Part shown: in pieces, positions 49,366 through 61,299 of the stretch | How the letters are laid out: each line of letters starts with the position of its first letter | How positions within the stretch are numbered: position 1 is the stretch's first letter | Assembly (NCBI GenBank): GCA_003313425.1 | Contig: NHZP01000014.1 | Span: 124,001-188,000 of the forward strand | From: Pseudopyrenochaeta lycopersici | Taxonomy: Eukaryota > Ascomycota > Dothideomycetes > Pleosporales > Pseudopyrenochaetaceae | Reading direction: 5' to 3' | DNA length: 64,000 nt | Translations under genes and position numbers: made by a program | The notes under the pieces: model-generated | The model's input: only the letters and a program-made list of their open reading frames with translations | Told to the model about the DNA's origin: nothing | Database searches by the model: none

Positions 49366-51241
49366 CTATTTGTATTCTTTGATAATCATCTCTGCGGCCC
49401 TCTCTGCAATGCCATAAACAAGTGTTTGAATGTGCGCACTTGGCAGCAGAGGAATGATGCTTGCATCGACTACTCGCAAGCCTTTGGTGCCATAAACCTT
49501 CAACTTCGAATCAACAACACCCCCGCTTTTCTCGGGGAGCAGAGCGGCAGTGCCAATAGGATGAAAGATACTCAAAGTGGTGGCCAAAGCAAACTTCTTC
49601 CAGTCTTCATCAGTCTGAACTGCTTTGCCAGGCTCGTACTCCTCCGTCCATATGTCACTCATTGGTTTGGAGGTCGCGATCGTGCGAAGAAACTTTGCGA
49701 GGTGGGTAGCAGCCTGGAGGTCATATGGGTGGGATAAGTAGTTCGGGTTGATGATGGGTTTGTCGCTAATGTTCCGCGAACTGATATGTACGTTTCCTTT
49801 GCTGAGAGGGTGTTGGACGACGCCTATCAAGGAGAAGGTACCGATGCCGAAGAGCGGAGAAGTGGCCGCTGGGTAGCCCTTGAGACCGGTGTAACCATCC
49901 GAAAAAATGACTTCAAGCTGGGGCACTGTCGCGCTGAGCGCAGGGGAGAAGTAGCTCTTCTTGACCTTGTCGACAGGCGATGTTAGGCTCTTATCATTTT
50001 CAACAAGCGAGCGAAGCTGGGCCGCGGTGTCCTTGGAAACAGTAGTCCAGGGGAAATAGGCGTATCCGCTAGCAGTGTAATCATAAAGTGACAACGCACC
50101 GGCATTGTACAAGGCCAGTTCAATAGCAGCACGAGTTGTATTTCTGAGAACGTCAAAAGAGAGGTATTCAGGCTTAAGTTGGTATGAGCTCTGGATGCGG
50201 ATGTGATCTTGCAGATTCTCGCCAACGGAAGGAAGATTCTTAACGACTGGAATACCAAGGTTCTTTAGAATGGCAGCGTTTCCAATGCCAGAGAGTTCAA
50301 GTAGGCCAGGAGTTTGGAAAGAACCAGCAGAGAGTATCACTTCCTTCCGGGCGTTGATGACAGTGCCATTTTCAAGAGTAACTCCAATGGCAGTCGTACC
50401 CTTGAAGTTGATTTTTGCCACGCGGGTCTCCATCTTCAGAAGAAGATTGTTCTTGGCGAGTTTGAGATACTCTGGAGCATATGAGCGAACATATTTAGGA
50501 CTGACGTTACTCGGTTGAGTAGAGACGCCAATAGGTTTGCCGTTGAGCGAATCTCTGTTGGTAGGCAAGCCCAGATTGTTCAGCGTTGGAATCCATGTAA
50601 GTTGGTGTCGAGGGAAGATCCGGTTGATGAGTGTCTGGACAGGGCCCGTCTTACCGACACCTTCCGTACCATACGCTGGTGATGGCAGGAAGGTCTCTAC
50701 CTTCAACATGGCGGAGTATAAATTCTTCCAGTTCCATCCCTTGTTACCTAGTTTTTCCCAGGCATCCAGCTCAGCGATGGAGGTGCGATCCCATGTCATG
50801 AGATTGAGTGCAGAGCTGCCTCCGAGGACTTTGCCACGATTTTGCGAGAATGTGCGATTGTTTGCATTGGGCTGTGCCACCGTGGTAAGATTCCAGTCAT
50901 ACTTTCCCCCAAGAGTTGAACCTTTTCGCCCTGGGATGAAGATGCCTGGTTCTTGACGGCCATCCGGTCCAGCTTCAATTACGAGGATTTTGTGCTTTGG
51001 TAAACCGGCACTGATACGAGAAGCAACGGCGAGACCAGCAGTTCCGCCTCCAATGATTATCTGCAAAGTTCGTTAGGGATTATATACAAGATAGAATTGG
51101 AGGTCGTAAGCCTCATGAGGAGACAATTACAAAATCATATGAGCTGGAGCTGACAGCCTCAGCGCTCTCACGCCTCACGGCTGTGGCACTGGTGTGTCCC
51201 AGGAGGCTGGGTAAGACGAATATCAACGCCCAGATCTTCAT
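49366..51241 (-). CDS. secreted GMC (glucose-methanol-choline) oxidoreductase, 2 exons
   Basis: FAD flavoprotein of 601 residues from minus-strand exons 51241-51131 and 51060-49366. The first exon supplies a signal peptide (MKIWALIFVLPSLLGHTSATA) and splices inside the Rossmann motif to give YDFIIIGGGTAGLAVASRI. Other family marks are GKVLGGSSALNLMTWDR (GMC signature 1) and EVILSAGSFQTPGLLELSGIG (signature 2). The catalytic pair is His537 (IFHPIGTAALLP) and His580 (LPSAHIQT). The family oxidises alcohols or sugars, usually with O2 giving hydrogen peroxide; it could be an aryl-alcohol or sugar oxidase (CAZy AA3-like). The substrate is not evident. Secretion fits lignocellulose breakdown or aromatic metabolism outside the cell. 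Confidence 0.92.
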
Positions 51242-52367
51242 CTTTTCGCTGGCTGAAACAGAAATTAAATTCGGGCAGGGCAGTACATGCAGGAGCGAAG
51301 GGAATGAAAGACGGAGAATCGTTGGGTAGACGTACCTCGTGGTATTCGTATTGGAAAGTGGAGCACCCCTGAAGGTTCGAGCTAGCGAGCTTTCAGTTTA
51401 ATATCCGACGGAATCCCTGGCATGAGTCTCCAAGGACGCAGGGCTGCGGATCTTTTGCCAGATGGACAGCCGGTGGTTGATGCATCTTCAATCCGGAAGA
51501 GTGACAGGCCCTCTTGCGAACCCTGCACAAGCGACGGCACGGGTCGTCGTTAACATGCGCTTGACAGTCCACCACTGACTTCCAGAAGCCGCTCGCCAAA
51601 AGGAAATTTCTCGTCAGCTACTACCTAATCGATAAGGAGTAATTATTTGTAGAAGCTTGGCTATCACTTCTTGACTCGCAAACAAAGTCATCCTGCACAA
51701 GCCATCACCAAAACAGCGTATCTTTTTCGCTGTGCCGCAGTATTAATTACATCGTTGCAACACGGTGGACCCGCGGTTAACGCGATCAATCATGTCTACG
51801 ATCAGAAAGGGCTGTATCTGGCTTGCTGTCTCATTTCATCCCTCGACAATACGAAGATCAGGGCGTTCCCGCCTGAATGCATGATAGGCCGAGGAGTTAA
51901 CCTCTCTGTTCACTGGCTTCCGTATCCGTATCCCGTCCTCGCTTGCCCGTCTGGCGCGAAAACAAAAGTACAAGCATGAGGCGTGCCTGAAATTTGACAA
52001 GGATAACATTGCTAGCAGGGAGAATGGTTAAGTCGGCATGCTTTCCGAGAGCCGGGATGCACGAACGCCAACATTTGGTCTGTGTAAAGCCGAACGGCGA
52101 GAAAGTCGGCCCGAATGATCCTCTTCCATGCCCCCATGCGACAGGTTGGAACAGGGCAGACGTGAAGAGTTTGTTGCATACCCACGGGGGTGGGTGTCGG
52201 GCTACGATGCCCCGCGTTGATGTTTTCTGATCATCCTATGTCGCTGATTTATATCCCTTCAGGGCGAACACCCTGGGCAAATTGATAGCCAGTCTCCAAT
52301 CTTTGAGCATTTTCTTGGAACTGACTCACCGTGCATACTGCTTTAGCAACATTTCTAGAGATCGTCA
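51242..52367. other. divergent promoter region
   Basis: About 1.1 kb between the GMC oxidoreductase (minus) and the PTH11-like receptor (plus). No supported gene. Confidence 0.45.
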
Positions 52368-53607
52368 ATGGCGACTGTCGTACCACCGAACCCACTACCA
52401 CCGGATGAGTCGGTCGGCCACATTCTACTCGTACTCACATGTACTTTGACAGCCTTTACAATCACCACGACGGTTTTGAGGCTGTGGGCGCGATGGGGCC
52501 GCCGTGCTCTTGGCTGGGTCAGTACAATCAATTACAGGAAAGTCTCCCAGATTTTGCTGACGTTTACAGGATGATTACGCCATCATGGTCTGCTGTCTTC
52601 TTGCGATGGCGCGAACATCCATTCAAATTGTATCCGTCAAGCACGGAAACGGGCGACATCGATGGTACCTTACACCAGCTGAGTACGAATATGTCAACTT
52701 TTTGACATGGTTGACGCAAATATTCCTCTTCTCCAATATCGGGTTGTTGAAGTGCAGCATTTGCATGCTCATTCTGCGCATCAAGAATGAGAAGATCTTG
52801 CGATACTGCCTTTATACGATGATGGCTGGGTTAGTTCTGACCAACCTGGAACCCATTTTCGTACTGCTCGCGCAGTGCAACCCACTGAAGAAGTCCTGGA
52901 GACCAGCCACGCCGGGAAGATGCTGGCCCACTCAGGTCAGAATATACTCAATCTATGTCCAAGTTGGTACGTTATGGCACTTGCAATCCCACCTTAAACG
53001 AGCCACTAATGCTCTTGCAGCATATTCTGTTGTCACCGACTTGATATGCGCACTACTTCCGGTTGTCGTATTGTGGAACATTAAGATCTCTCTCAAAACT
53101 AAGGTTGGTGTTTGTGGTCTCATGTCCTTGGGTCTCATCGCCACGGCGGTTGCCATTGTTCGTGCCTCATCATTGGGGATCAAAACAGCAGATCTTTCCT
53201 ATGATTACGCCATCGCTGCCATATGGGCTAACACGGAACTGCATCTCGGTATTATCGCAACAAACCTCGCCCTCAGTCGAATGATCTGGGGTTACTTTTG
53301 GGGGGTAACGAAGTCAATGTCAACAAACAACACGCCACGATATGGAACCGGGACGAACCAGAGCAAGAGCAGAAGTGGGTACATGAAAAGCACCGATCGT
53401 AGCCCGTACAAGGAAGAAGGCCTTGACACAAGGGCAAGCCTTGACAACCTGAGTCAAGCCAGCCAAATCCCACTTGATCCCATTATCAAGAAGACGACGA
53501 GTGTACACATCTCTTCCGGCCCATTTCAGGAGTCAAAGAACTCGAAAGAGTCGAAAGAGACGCTTTCTGAATGGAATTTCCATGGCAAACCAGGTGGTCC
53601 ATTATGA
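52368..53607 (+). CDS. PTH11-like membrane protein (fungal rhodopsin-type domain), 3 exons
   Basis: Seven-transmembrane-type protein of 377 residues from exons 52368-52517, 52570-52966 and 53021-53607. Splicing restores RALGWDDYAIMVCCLL, the WDD motif at the start of helix 2 in this family, and YVQVAYSVVTDLICALLPV in helix 5. Further conserved blocks are LLAQCNPLKKSW and ANTELHLGIIATNL. Hydrophobic segments begin near residues 18, 51, 95, 125, 175, 205 and 245. The C-terminal tail of about 100 residues is Ser/Lys-rich and probably cytosolic. The N-terminal CFEM domain of Pth11 itself is absent. Members are putative surface receptors; ligand and G-protein coupling are unknown. Confidence 0.87.
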
Positions 53608-56600
53608 GTTTGCCTCGAGCAATGTAACGGCAGCGACGTTCAAATGGCTTTACAGCAATGACTTGTTTCCGATTTTGCCTTGATAGCGTTCAGTACCTGG
53701 TTTGTTGCTGCATTGGAGATAGGTTCCATTTCCAGAACTAGCCTGTCTCATACAGACGTGCATTTGCACTTATAATGCAAAAGTACTTACACTAATGACG
53801 GTGTAAGCATTCGCCCTCTGACATTCAGATGTATCTTTTGACTGAACGCCCAAATTTGACCCAAAGCACTTCTCAAAATTCGTTAGACCTGTATTGCTTT
53901 GGTCTGTCAGTACCAACTACAACGTCGGAGACGCATAACCCACGAAGGTAAGGTGTAATAATAAGGTTTGGGGCGTCATAAGCAACAGTAAACCGTGATT
54001 CCCAGTGCGAGTACATTTTGTCAGGGTCCTGTAACAGCCATTGCCGCCCCTAGCTAGTTCAATATTTTAAGTACAGGGGAAGTGATTTTTGCGCCCCGAC
54101 CCACCGGCTTCTGGTGCCACACAAGCCACGAAAAATCCCTTTCAGCAAACAGCCATTAACCGGACATCAAGCTCTCCGCTCAACTACCGCTATTTCATAG
54201 GTGTCATGCGATATGAATCGAGTTCAAATAAAAGGAGTCAGCTACAAACATTGGTACCAAGAAATGGCGCTGGAGATGAATCCCAATGCAAAACTTCGGA
54301 AGGTCTTCGGTGGGACCCCGCATGAATTCGCGCAGGCACATACCACACGACGCAGGAGCAGAGAAAAGAGGTTACAATCCAATCTGCCGGCAATCCAAAT
54401 CGACATGGATTCAAGCTCAAGCCAACTCTTAGTGGCGGAAACCTCTTGGCTAAATTGCAAGGCGAAACTCCAACAAGGTTCCTAAGTGCTCGAGAGCCTT
54501 CGTGAACTGATGCACAGGACGTTGGAAACCACTCATCATTGTGCGAAATCTTCCTAACTTACGTTTGTGAAGGTTTCGGAATCGCCGGTGGAATGCTAAG
54601 GCAGAGCTCACAGCCAGTATAAGCAGGAACCGCTTCATCCCGTGTTCCGATATATTGGTTCCGAACTTTTGTAATGACTGGTCCCCTTTACTCCAAGAAG
54701 TCTTCTTGGAAAAGGCGCTGCGGAGATCGTCCATTGTTGGGTTTTCTAGAGTCAGTACACAGCTAGGGCAATAGTCAAGTAATCAACCAGTTTGGTATAT
54801 TGAAGCGGACTCCGTTCACCGAGGAAGTCAAAATGTGGAGCCTAATGTACGGAAAAATATGTAACTCCATGACACTCCCAAAAGTAATGACTAATGGAGC
54901 CGCAGTTATATGGCCGATGGATGAACCTGCTAGCCTCTTTCTTATCTCGACTTCCGCCATGGAAGCTATCCCATGATTACATTACATCACATCGGCTGAT
55001 GCAATTGGGAGAAAACGCCTTGCCATCACTTCACATAGATTTACTTCGGCGCGACATCTTGCACAAACGAGTCAATATTTAAACGGCAAAGGCAGCGAGC
55101 AAGCGCCTCGCGGTGGGTTCGAGGTGCTGATTTTGTTGTCGTGACACGATTTCTTTGGATTCTCTCATTTTTACTATCTGATGGCTTGAAGTGAGCGGCA
55201 TGCCGGCTTCAAGCCTCTTGAATCTAACTATCGTTACGAACATAAGAATTAGTACTTCTGTGATTTAAACTCTAATTGACTTGTCTCGGGATCGGAACGT
55301 TGTTTCCAATCTCAAAGTCACGATCTATTTGTCTGAAATTGGCTCCTAGGGGTGAAACTTTTCAGGATACACTGTATTGAAAGATCACTTCCTATTTCCA
55401 AGCCAGGGATAAAGTCTCATCAATGCTCCAGTCACCGGATGAAGAAGGCCTGACTCGAGACTTCGTCCTTGTTTTTAGCAAGCTAGTGCATACCCAATCA
55501 CATATCACGTTTTCCGACCGGCCAACAGCATCATATTCATGGTTTTTAGTTGTTCTTAGTAAATAGCATAATACAATGCTTGCACTAGCTTGTTGGGCAA
55601 GGTCCCCACCTCCTCTGGATCTAGCAGTCTCAAGGGTTCTGAGTCGGTCGTCTATAGGTTCGTCCTTTAAACTGCTGAGTCGGACAGCACATGTGTCAAG
55701 AGCTAGATTTCTTTTGGACAGATATCGTAAAGTATTTGGTCCGTGATGTTATCTCACAAACACCGTGCAGGTACGAATGCGGATGGACCAAATCGGCTCG
55801 TCAAGTCTGCGTACGCGTATTCTGGAACTACAATGAAAAAACGACGTAAAACAATGTGGAGGGCCTTTTAGATCTGAGTATTGTTAGTCTCACTTGTTCA
55901 ATATAACCTGGTCTTGCTGCACTCGATAATAGCAAGTGTCATTCTCTCGGGAGATTTTGTAGTTAATCATTTAATCATACTTATACCATTTTTGTTGGCC
56001 TAGAACGTGAAAGGGGGAAAGCTGAATCACTACCATCAGGTTGGATTCAAGGGCGACGTAACATAGGTATGTCTTGCTTCACCAGATTCAAGATTTTTGT
56101 CAGCAGTTGGAGCACGGCTGACTATGACGGTGTTGATTCTTAGATTTAGCGTAGTCACCCAAGACGATAGAGAAGATTGATGATGGGGCTGGCATAATTT
56201 GCCGCGAATTATTCTTGAACCACGACGAATTCTAAGCAAAAGGTAAATCTCTCGGTACAATCAGAACTGATCGCCCTACCCGCTCAATTTCATTACTTTT
56301 GATTTTATATTAACTTCGTGACTGCGCTTGCTGTCTTCGGTACAATAAATTTGAATTATAAGGGTTTTTGGTGCGGCATCTGGAGATGAGAACAAAGGGG
56401 CCTGTCAAGCAACAGGTCAAGCTTAAGTAAATTAATTGCATAATCAGAGCGGTTTCTCGTACCCAACAATATCGCGCTAAGAAATTACAACTGATATAAC
56501 ATCAATAGCACTAATTGAAGCTGAGAAAGACGTGATGAGAATGCTGCGGAGAACAGATAGGCCACGAAGGAGCGCTCTTGAGCGTCGTGCAATGCCTCTA

Positions 56601-57894
56601 GTCTGCAGCAAATTGGAAGGCATCGTATCGACGCATTATTCTGTCGAGCAAAGGCCCTGTATGTAAGTTTGCGCTGTTAACATCCAGATTGCGATTCACG
56701 CGAGTTTCAGGAAAGGTTCCCATCGTTTGGTTTCGTCTTCAATGTTGAAGTCCTAGCTTATTAAGAAATAATAGCTCATTCCCCTGTCTAAGATGCTTTC
56801 CGTTACATAGGTAGGGTATTGCTCATTATCGTATCTATGAAATATTTAGAAATGTTTCAGTCTGGGGAGAGAATATCGCTGTATAAGACGATTTTAGGCT
56901 TACTCCTCTGATTTAAAATGTAGTTTCTGTTCGATTGCCTTGTCTGCCTTCTTATAACCTTATAACCTACTCTCTAGACAATTTCTTTTGAAGAGGTAGG
57001 AGAAGCCTAATAGAAAGGAACTTATCATCTTATTGTGCCAGTAGATTGTCCTAACTACCTCGCTAGCAAATGATACCGATAATGCTACGCGTAGAGCTGA
57101 TTTGGGTAGCTTGAACGAGATAGCTCTTAACATCTGTCGCATCTTAGCTTAGCTTTTGCCTCCCACTATTCCTTTTCTCTTTATAATGGCCTTACAAGCT
57201 TCTACATCTTTCTTATTCCTACCGTCGTTGCAGGCACATATCCTGTTTGTAATTTTAATCCGTACTATCCCTCGTATCTTCTAATATACGCACCTAGCTT
57301 GGTAGATATATAGGACGAAAAGGCTAGAAGGGGGCAGCGCCAAATAACTATTGTCTACGCTTAAATAAACTGTTGTAAGGCTATTTAGGATAATCATTAA
57401 TAAAGAGCTTGTTTAAGTAAGGTTAGGTGAGACCTGTACAAGCTTAGGAATAATTTATGGTAGATATTAAGACTTATTACCGTAAAGCGTAGAGATTTAG
57501 GTTAGGAAGCAATAAACCAAGTCGTAAGAGATAAGGGAAGACGCATCTATTAGAGAAGACATATAAGCCACGATGTAAATAAGATAGCAAGTAACGTTAA
57601 ACAACTTTTCAATCTTCAATAATGTTAGCCTAACATCTACCTCTAGTATAGTCTTACTAAGTACGCGTGCGGGGCCAGGGAGGGAGCATTAGAGATTGAC
57701 GTTGCCAGAGTGGGCCCCATGCGGCTACGCGATGCAACAAATTGTTGAACTGAAATGAGTAGGAATCGCAGTACTTTGCATGAGGGACCCAACAGGAGTT
57801 TGGAATTAAAGAATACGCTTTCGTTGTACTCGCCAATCCGGCAAATGATGCTTCTTACATCAATGAAACGGGTGAAATAGCTTTAGTTTGGTAG
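53608..57894. other. 4.3-kb AT-rich gene-free stretch
   Basis: I find no supported gene. Two opposing frames near 54,201-54,485 and 54,450-54,734 have no motifs. AT content rises toward the right, and 56,930-57,660 looks RIP-mutated (listed separately). Confidence 0.4.
56930..57660. repeat. TA-rich RIP-like block
   Basis: Composition differs from the neighbouring genes: TA dinucleotides and words such as CTTAGCTTAG, TTATAACC and TAAGATAG dominate, and CA/TG is scarce. This is the look of fungal repeat-induced point mutation in an old transposon. I cannot name the element. Confidence 0.45.
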
Positions 57895-59640
57895 TCATGG
57901 TTGGTTCTCCATCATTCCACTCCCTAGCGTAAACCTCTCGCTCCAGACTTTGTCGGATCTAACTCCAAGATCCTTCGCGAACAGGAAGTCAGCTCGGAAT
58001 GTACCATCTTCATCCAGATCTAGCCCAACGACACTACTCGAAAGCCTTGCCTGTTCAGCTGGCCAGCCGCGCTCATCAACTTCCATCTCCTCAATTTCAA
58101 TAACCCGCTTAGCTACAATTCGGTGTTGCTGTGCGTCCCAGAGGCCTTCGCGAGGTATGTCCAATGAGAGCAAAGCGACGGCTTCGCGGCGGGTTGTAGG
58201 GCAGCGGCAGCGCAAGGCGGTATGATACAGCGCAGGAATAAGGGCAGTGTCAAAAGTAAAGTTAGCTACGGCATCTGCACGCAATCTAAGTGGATCTGCA
58301 ACGTTTGTTACGCCCATGGACTCGACGACGACTTTCGCGTGTAGGAGGAGTGCTTCAAAACTAGAGAGATGCGCATCGAATGACATTTCATGTGTATCGG
58401 TGACGCAAGCGCAGGCGGTATAGGTCGAATAGTGAGCGAGTTTCAGAGCGCTGAATCTCACTCGTTCTTCTGTGCTAGCGGTGCTGAAGCTTTCTAGCTC
58501 CAGCAAAGCTTGCAGCCAAGTGCAGTGTTTTTGCAGAATATAGTCTCGACGTTGGAAGTCTGATGTTGTTGGTGGAACACCCTGGTGCAGCTTGATTGCG
58601 ACGTCTCGTGCAAGTAGGACGGAAGCATTTCGCAGATCCCAGTACGAAGACAGAGCGTCGCGGATGTTGAAGAAACGGTGCTTATAATTGCACGATGGTT
58701 GTTGTTTGAGAAATGTGAATTCTGTGTCGACATCCACACCGTACATGAAGGCCGACATCAGACCTTGGATCAATATTGGCACGAGTTCTTCTTCAATCAT
58801 AGACGTGGATGCGCTGAAGCGATGTTGAGCTGATCCTTCTTGCCGAGTCGCTAGGTCGGTCTTCCGCTCTTGCCGTAACTCGGATATGATTCTTAGCCCA
58901 TTCTTTACATGTATGAATGCTGTATACGAATCTGTCCTCAGGAACTCGATGCACACGAAAAAAATGCAAGTCACAAGTCCAACTTCGGGTGTATACGAGG
59001 GCTCAGCGATGCGGTTAACCAAGCACCTGACGGCATTGTTATAGGAAAGCCAGAACGGCCTTAGTTGGCTTGAGTCTTTTGTTGCTGTAGATCGACGAGC
59101 GTAATCGAGAGTGCCGGGTTCGCACTTACTCAAATGACTCAGGGCGATAAGAGCGTTGCGCACACTAGGCTCAGCGTGCGCCAGTTGTAGTGCTATGCGC
59201 GACCAGAATTGGGTATCGAATCTACCTGACAGCATGGGCCTCACACGATGGAAGTAAAATTCCAGACAGTGTATGTTATTGCCGTATGCGGACACTGTAG
59301 GTACTGTTCGCTCTAAGGAAGCTGAACGTGCCTGAGCATGACTGAACACTTGGACGAAGTAGTCCCGTTCAAGTTGAGCGTAGCCCTCGCAATTGCGACC
59401 TGTGTTTATGCACCTGGCCGTGTAAGCATATAGAAAGTGCATGACACAGATTAAACATGCCTCAGACAGTTGGGTCGTTTTTCATCACACTTGACGCGAC
59501 GTTTCCTGGATTATTGTCAGCTCATTTACATGGAACATAGACCAAATATCGGTCGCAATAAGTGTTTGAACACACTTGCATGTTATGCAACCAGTCTTAA
59601 CTTTAGGGTTAGGTCTGCGTGCGAGCTTTGGTGCATCCAT
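57895..59640 (-). CDS. Zn2Cys6 transcription factor with a GC-AG intron inside the zinc cluster, 3 exons
   Basis: 542 residues from minus-strand exons 59640-59576, 59505-59461 and 59413-57895. Read without splicing, the long exon seems to begin at 59442 and to lack a DNA-binding domain. The two upstream exons restore a full zinc cluster, TGCITCKKRRVKCDEKRPNC followed by LRCINTGRNC, with C18, C21, C28, C35, C38 and C45. The first intron is GT-AG. The second, 47 bases, has a GC donor (AG|GCATGT) and a CAG acceptor. The rest resembles the C-terminal domain of TGR-C-x-GY type fungal regulators (LEFYFHRVRPMLSG, VRNALIALSHL, CIFFVCIEFLR). Its targets are unknown; the nearest neighbours are transposon and NLR relics, so it stands alone. 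Confidence 0.86.
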
Positions 59641-59879
59641 GGCAGTGGCTGGACATCAGAGCGCCTGCGTACTGGTGATTTTCGTGATTATGACGCGTTT
59701 CACAAGCGAGTCGTCAGCTTCCCACCATCACATCAACGTCGAGACAATAACGCGTAAAGTCTCAACAACGCAATATGCACCACACCTATACTGAAAGATA
59801 TCTACAGTTTGATATCTCTGATACTACTTCCAAGCGCCTTTAGAGTGAATATCACGCTGCAATAGTTTCAAAAGTCCCT

Positions 59880-60560
59880 CGAACAACACGACAGTTTCGA
59901 CGCGCTGGACGACGCTCTCGACGCGACTGTGAACCGAAATTAAAACGACTGGATAAACTAGATGAGGAGGCGATTGTACAATGGATTAAGGAATTATTTC
60001 CCAGGGATTTGCTTCTTAAAGCTAGAAGTTCGAGATATGGCAGATATACTGCTAGTATAGCAAGGTGTTAAGCCTGTTAGCAAGAGCTGGATTGATAATT
60101 TATCAAGCGCCAGCCTCATAGTAAAAGCACTTGGAGCCGTCCGTATGGTCACAAGCGAGCTCTGTGCGAAGACACAGCGCTTATACGTCCCTAGTTCGGC
60201 CTTGTTCAAAACATAAAAAGGAGATGGCTTTGAAGGTGGAGAACATCTATAGCCTTGAAGAAGCTCTTGACGACGCAACGAAGCGTAATGGTCATAAAAT
60301 GCGGCATATTTGAACCAACGAGACAGTAACAGTTCGTGAGGTAGCCGAATTAATTACTCAAAAGGCGGTGGTGGTCACAACGACAGCGAGAGCGCGTCGA
60401 AGAGGGTGCGTTCAGAGAGGCCCTTGTCATCGTTGCAAGGAGACTAGACCTAACTTTCACAAGTGTAATGCTAAAATAGGGGATGCAAGTGATAGTGACA
60501 CTTCTAAAGACTGTATTAGCTTACTAGGATTTGCTGTAATTAATCGTGGTAGTGAGTAAA
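59880..60560 (+). mobile_element. pogo/Tc5-type DNA transposase relic, internally deleted
   Basis: Decayed remains of a Tc1-mariner superfamily (pogo/Fot1-like) transposase. The CENP-B-type helix-turn-helix is readable over shifted frames: LDEEAIVQWIKELFPRD (about 59,960-60,005), then VRDMADILLV and GVKPVSKSWIDN (about 60,027-60,100). After a gap where the DDE catalytic core should be, the C-terminal zinc-knuckle-like CHRCKETRPNFHKC follows (about 60,427-60,470), with an acidic Ser/Asp tail up to the stop near 60,559. Stops and frame changes interrupt it. The missing core marks it as non-autonomous or simply dead. I could not find terminal inverted repeats by eye. Confidence 0.65.
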
Positions 60561-60744
60561 GTCGTCGCGAATTCAACGCGACGGCGGGGAGCTGAAGACT
60601 CGATTGGTTTGATGACATTGCTTGTGAAACACGTTCGTGCAGTCTAGCGTAGGTTCGGCCTGCCTAGTTCATCGACAGCCGGATCTTCGTTGACGACATT
60701 GAATGAGCCAACGATAGGCTCCAAGTGTGACCCTGGGTCATATC

Positions 60745-61230
60745 TCTTGGCTTACTTCTTTTGCCCGAGTACCTTACAAGACCTTCATCATGCCGTGTCA
60801 GTCCTTCGCGGGCTTATTACATGCTTGCTGAGCAAAGAGAGCAACTCATGCGGCACGTGCTGAGACGGTACGAGATTGTAGGCATGCGGTTGTTTGAGAG
60901 CCGCAAAGCCAACTATTCATTGAAATAGTACCTATCTGACATACTCGATGACTTAGAATTGCGTATGACATGTCTCTTAGTGGACGCACTAGATGAGTGC
61001 ACAACTGATCTGTCTGCCCTCCCGCGTGTCGTCACCGATGACAGCGTTGTGGCGGTCGACGAGCCGCAAGGTGGCGCAGATTAAGCGGTATCTGCCGCCA
61101 GACTCGGCCGGCGTCGAGGTCAGTCTTGAGTTTAGGATGTAAGATACAGCGAGAGCTAATGGAGGATCGCGTTCGCTAAGTGCGATAAGGGTAGTGTGGG
61201 TCAAGAGGTGCAGAACGGTTTTCGATTACT
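60745..61230 (+). pseudogene. NACHT-domain (NLR) relic
   Basis: Fragments of a fungal STAND/NLR NTPase in order but in different frames. They are LAYFFCPST and VSVLRGLITCLLSKE near 60,750-60,840, the block MRHVLRRYE near 60,848, and YLSDILDDLELRMTCLLVDALDEC near 60,930-61,000, which contains the Walker B motif LLVDALDEC. SRKVAQIKRYLPPDSAGVEVSLEF follows near 61,060-61,135. In-frame stops lie before the Walker B block and after VSLEF. No Walker A (P-loop) is readable upstream. The order matches NACHT domains of fungal HET-E/NWD-type proteins. It is on the opposite strand to the TPR array at 62,478, so the two are not one gene. Confidence 0.7.
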
Positions 61231-61299
61231 CAGGGTTGTACGTTAGATAAATCTTAAGATTTAACGTCCCCCACTGCGTAGCGAGACACAGTGTGGCGA

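Noticed and set aside
54201..54734. Two opposing small frames (plus 54,201-54,485 and minus 54,450-54,734)
   Set aside because: They partly overlap on opposite strands, have no motifs and lie in AT-rich gene-poor DNA.
55081..55140. tRNA-like B-box word GGGTTCGAGGTGC
   Set aside because: No matching A box or cloverleaf arms at the right distance; not a tRNA.
57895..59442. Regulator without DNA-binding domain starting at 59,442
   Set aside because: Two upstream exons complete a perfect Zn2Cys6 cluster in frame, so the apparent truncation is a missed-splice artefact.
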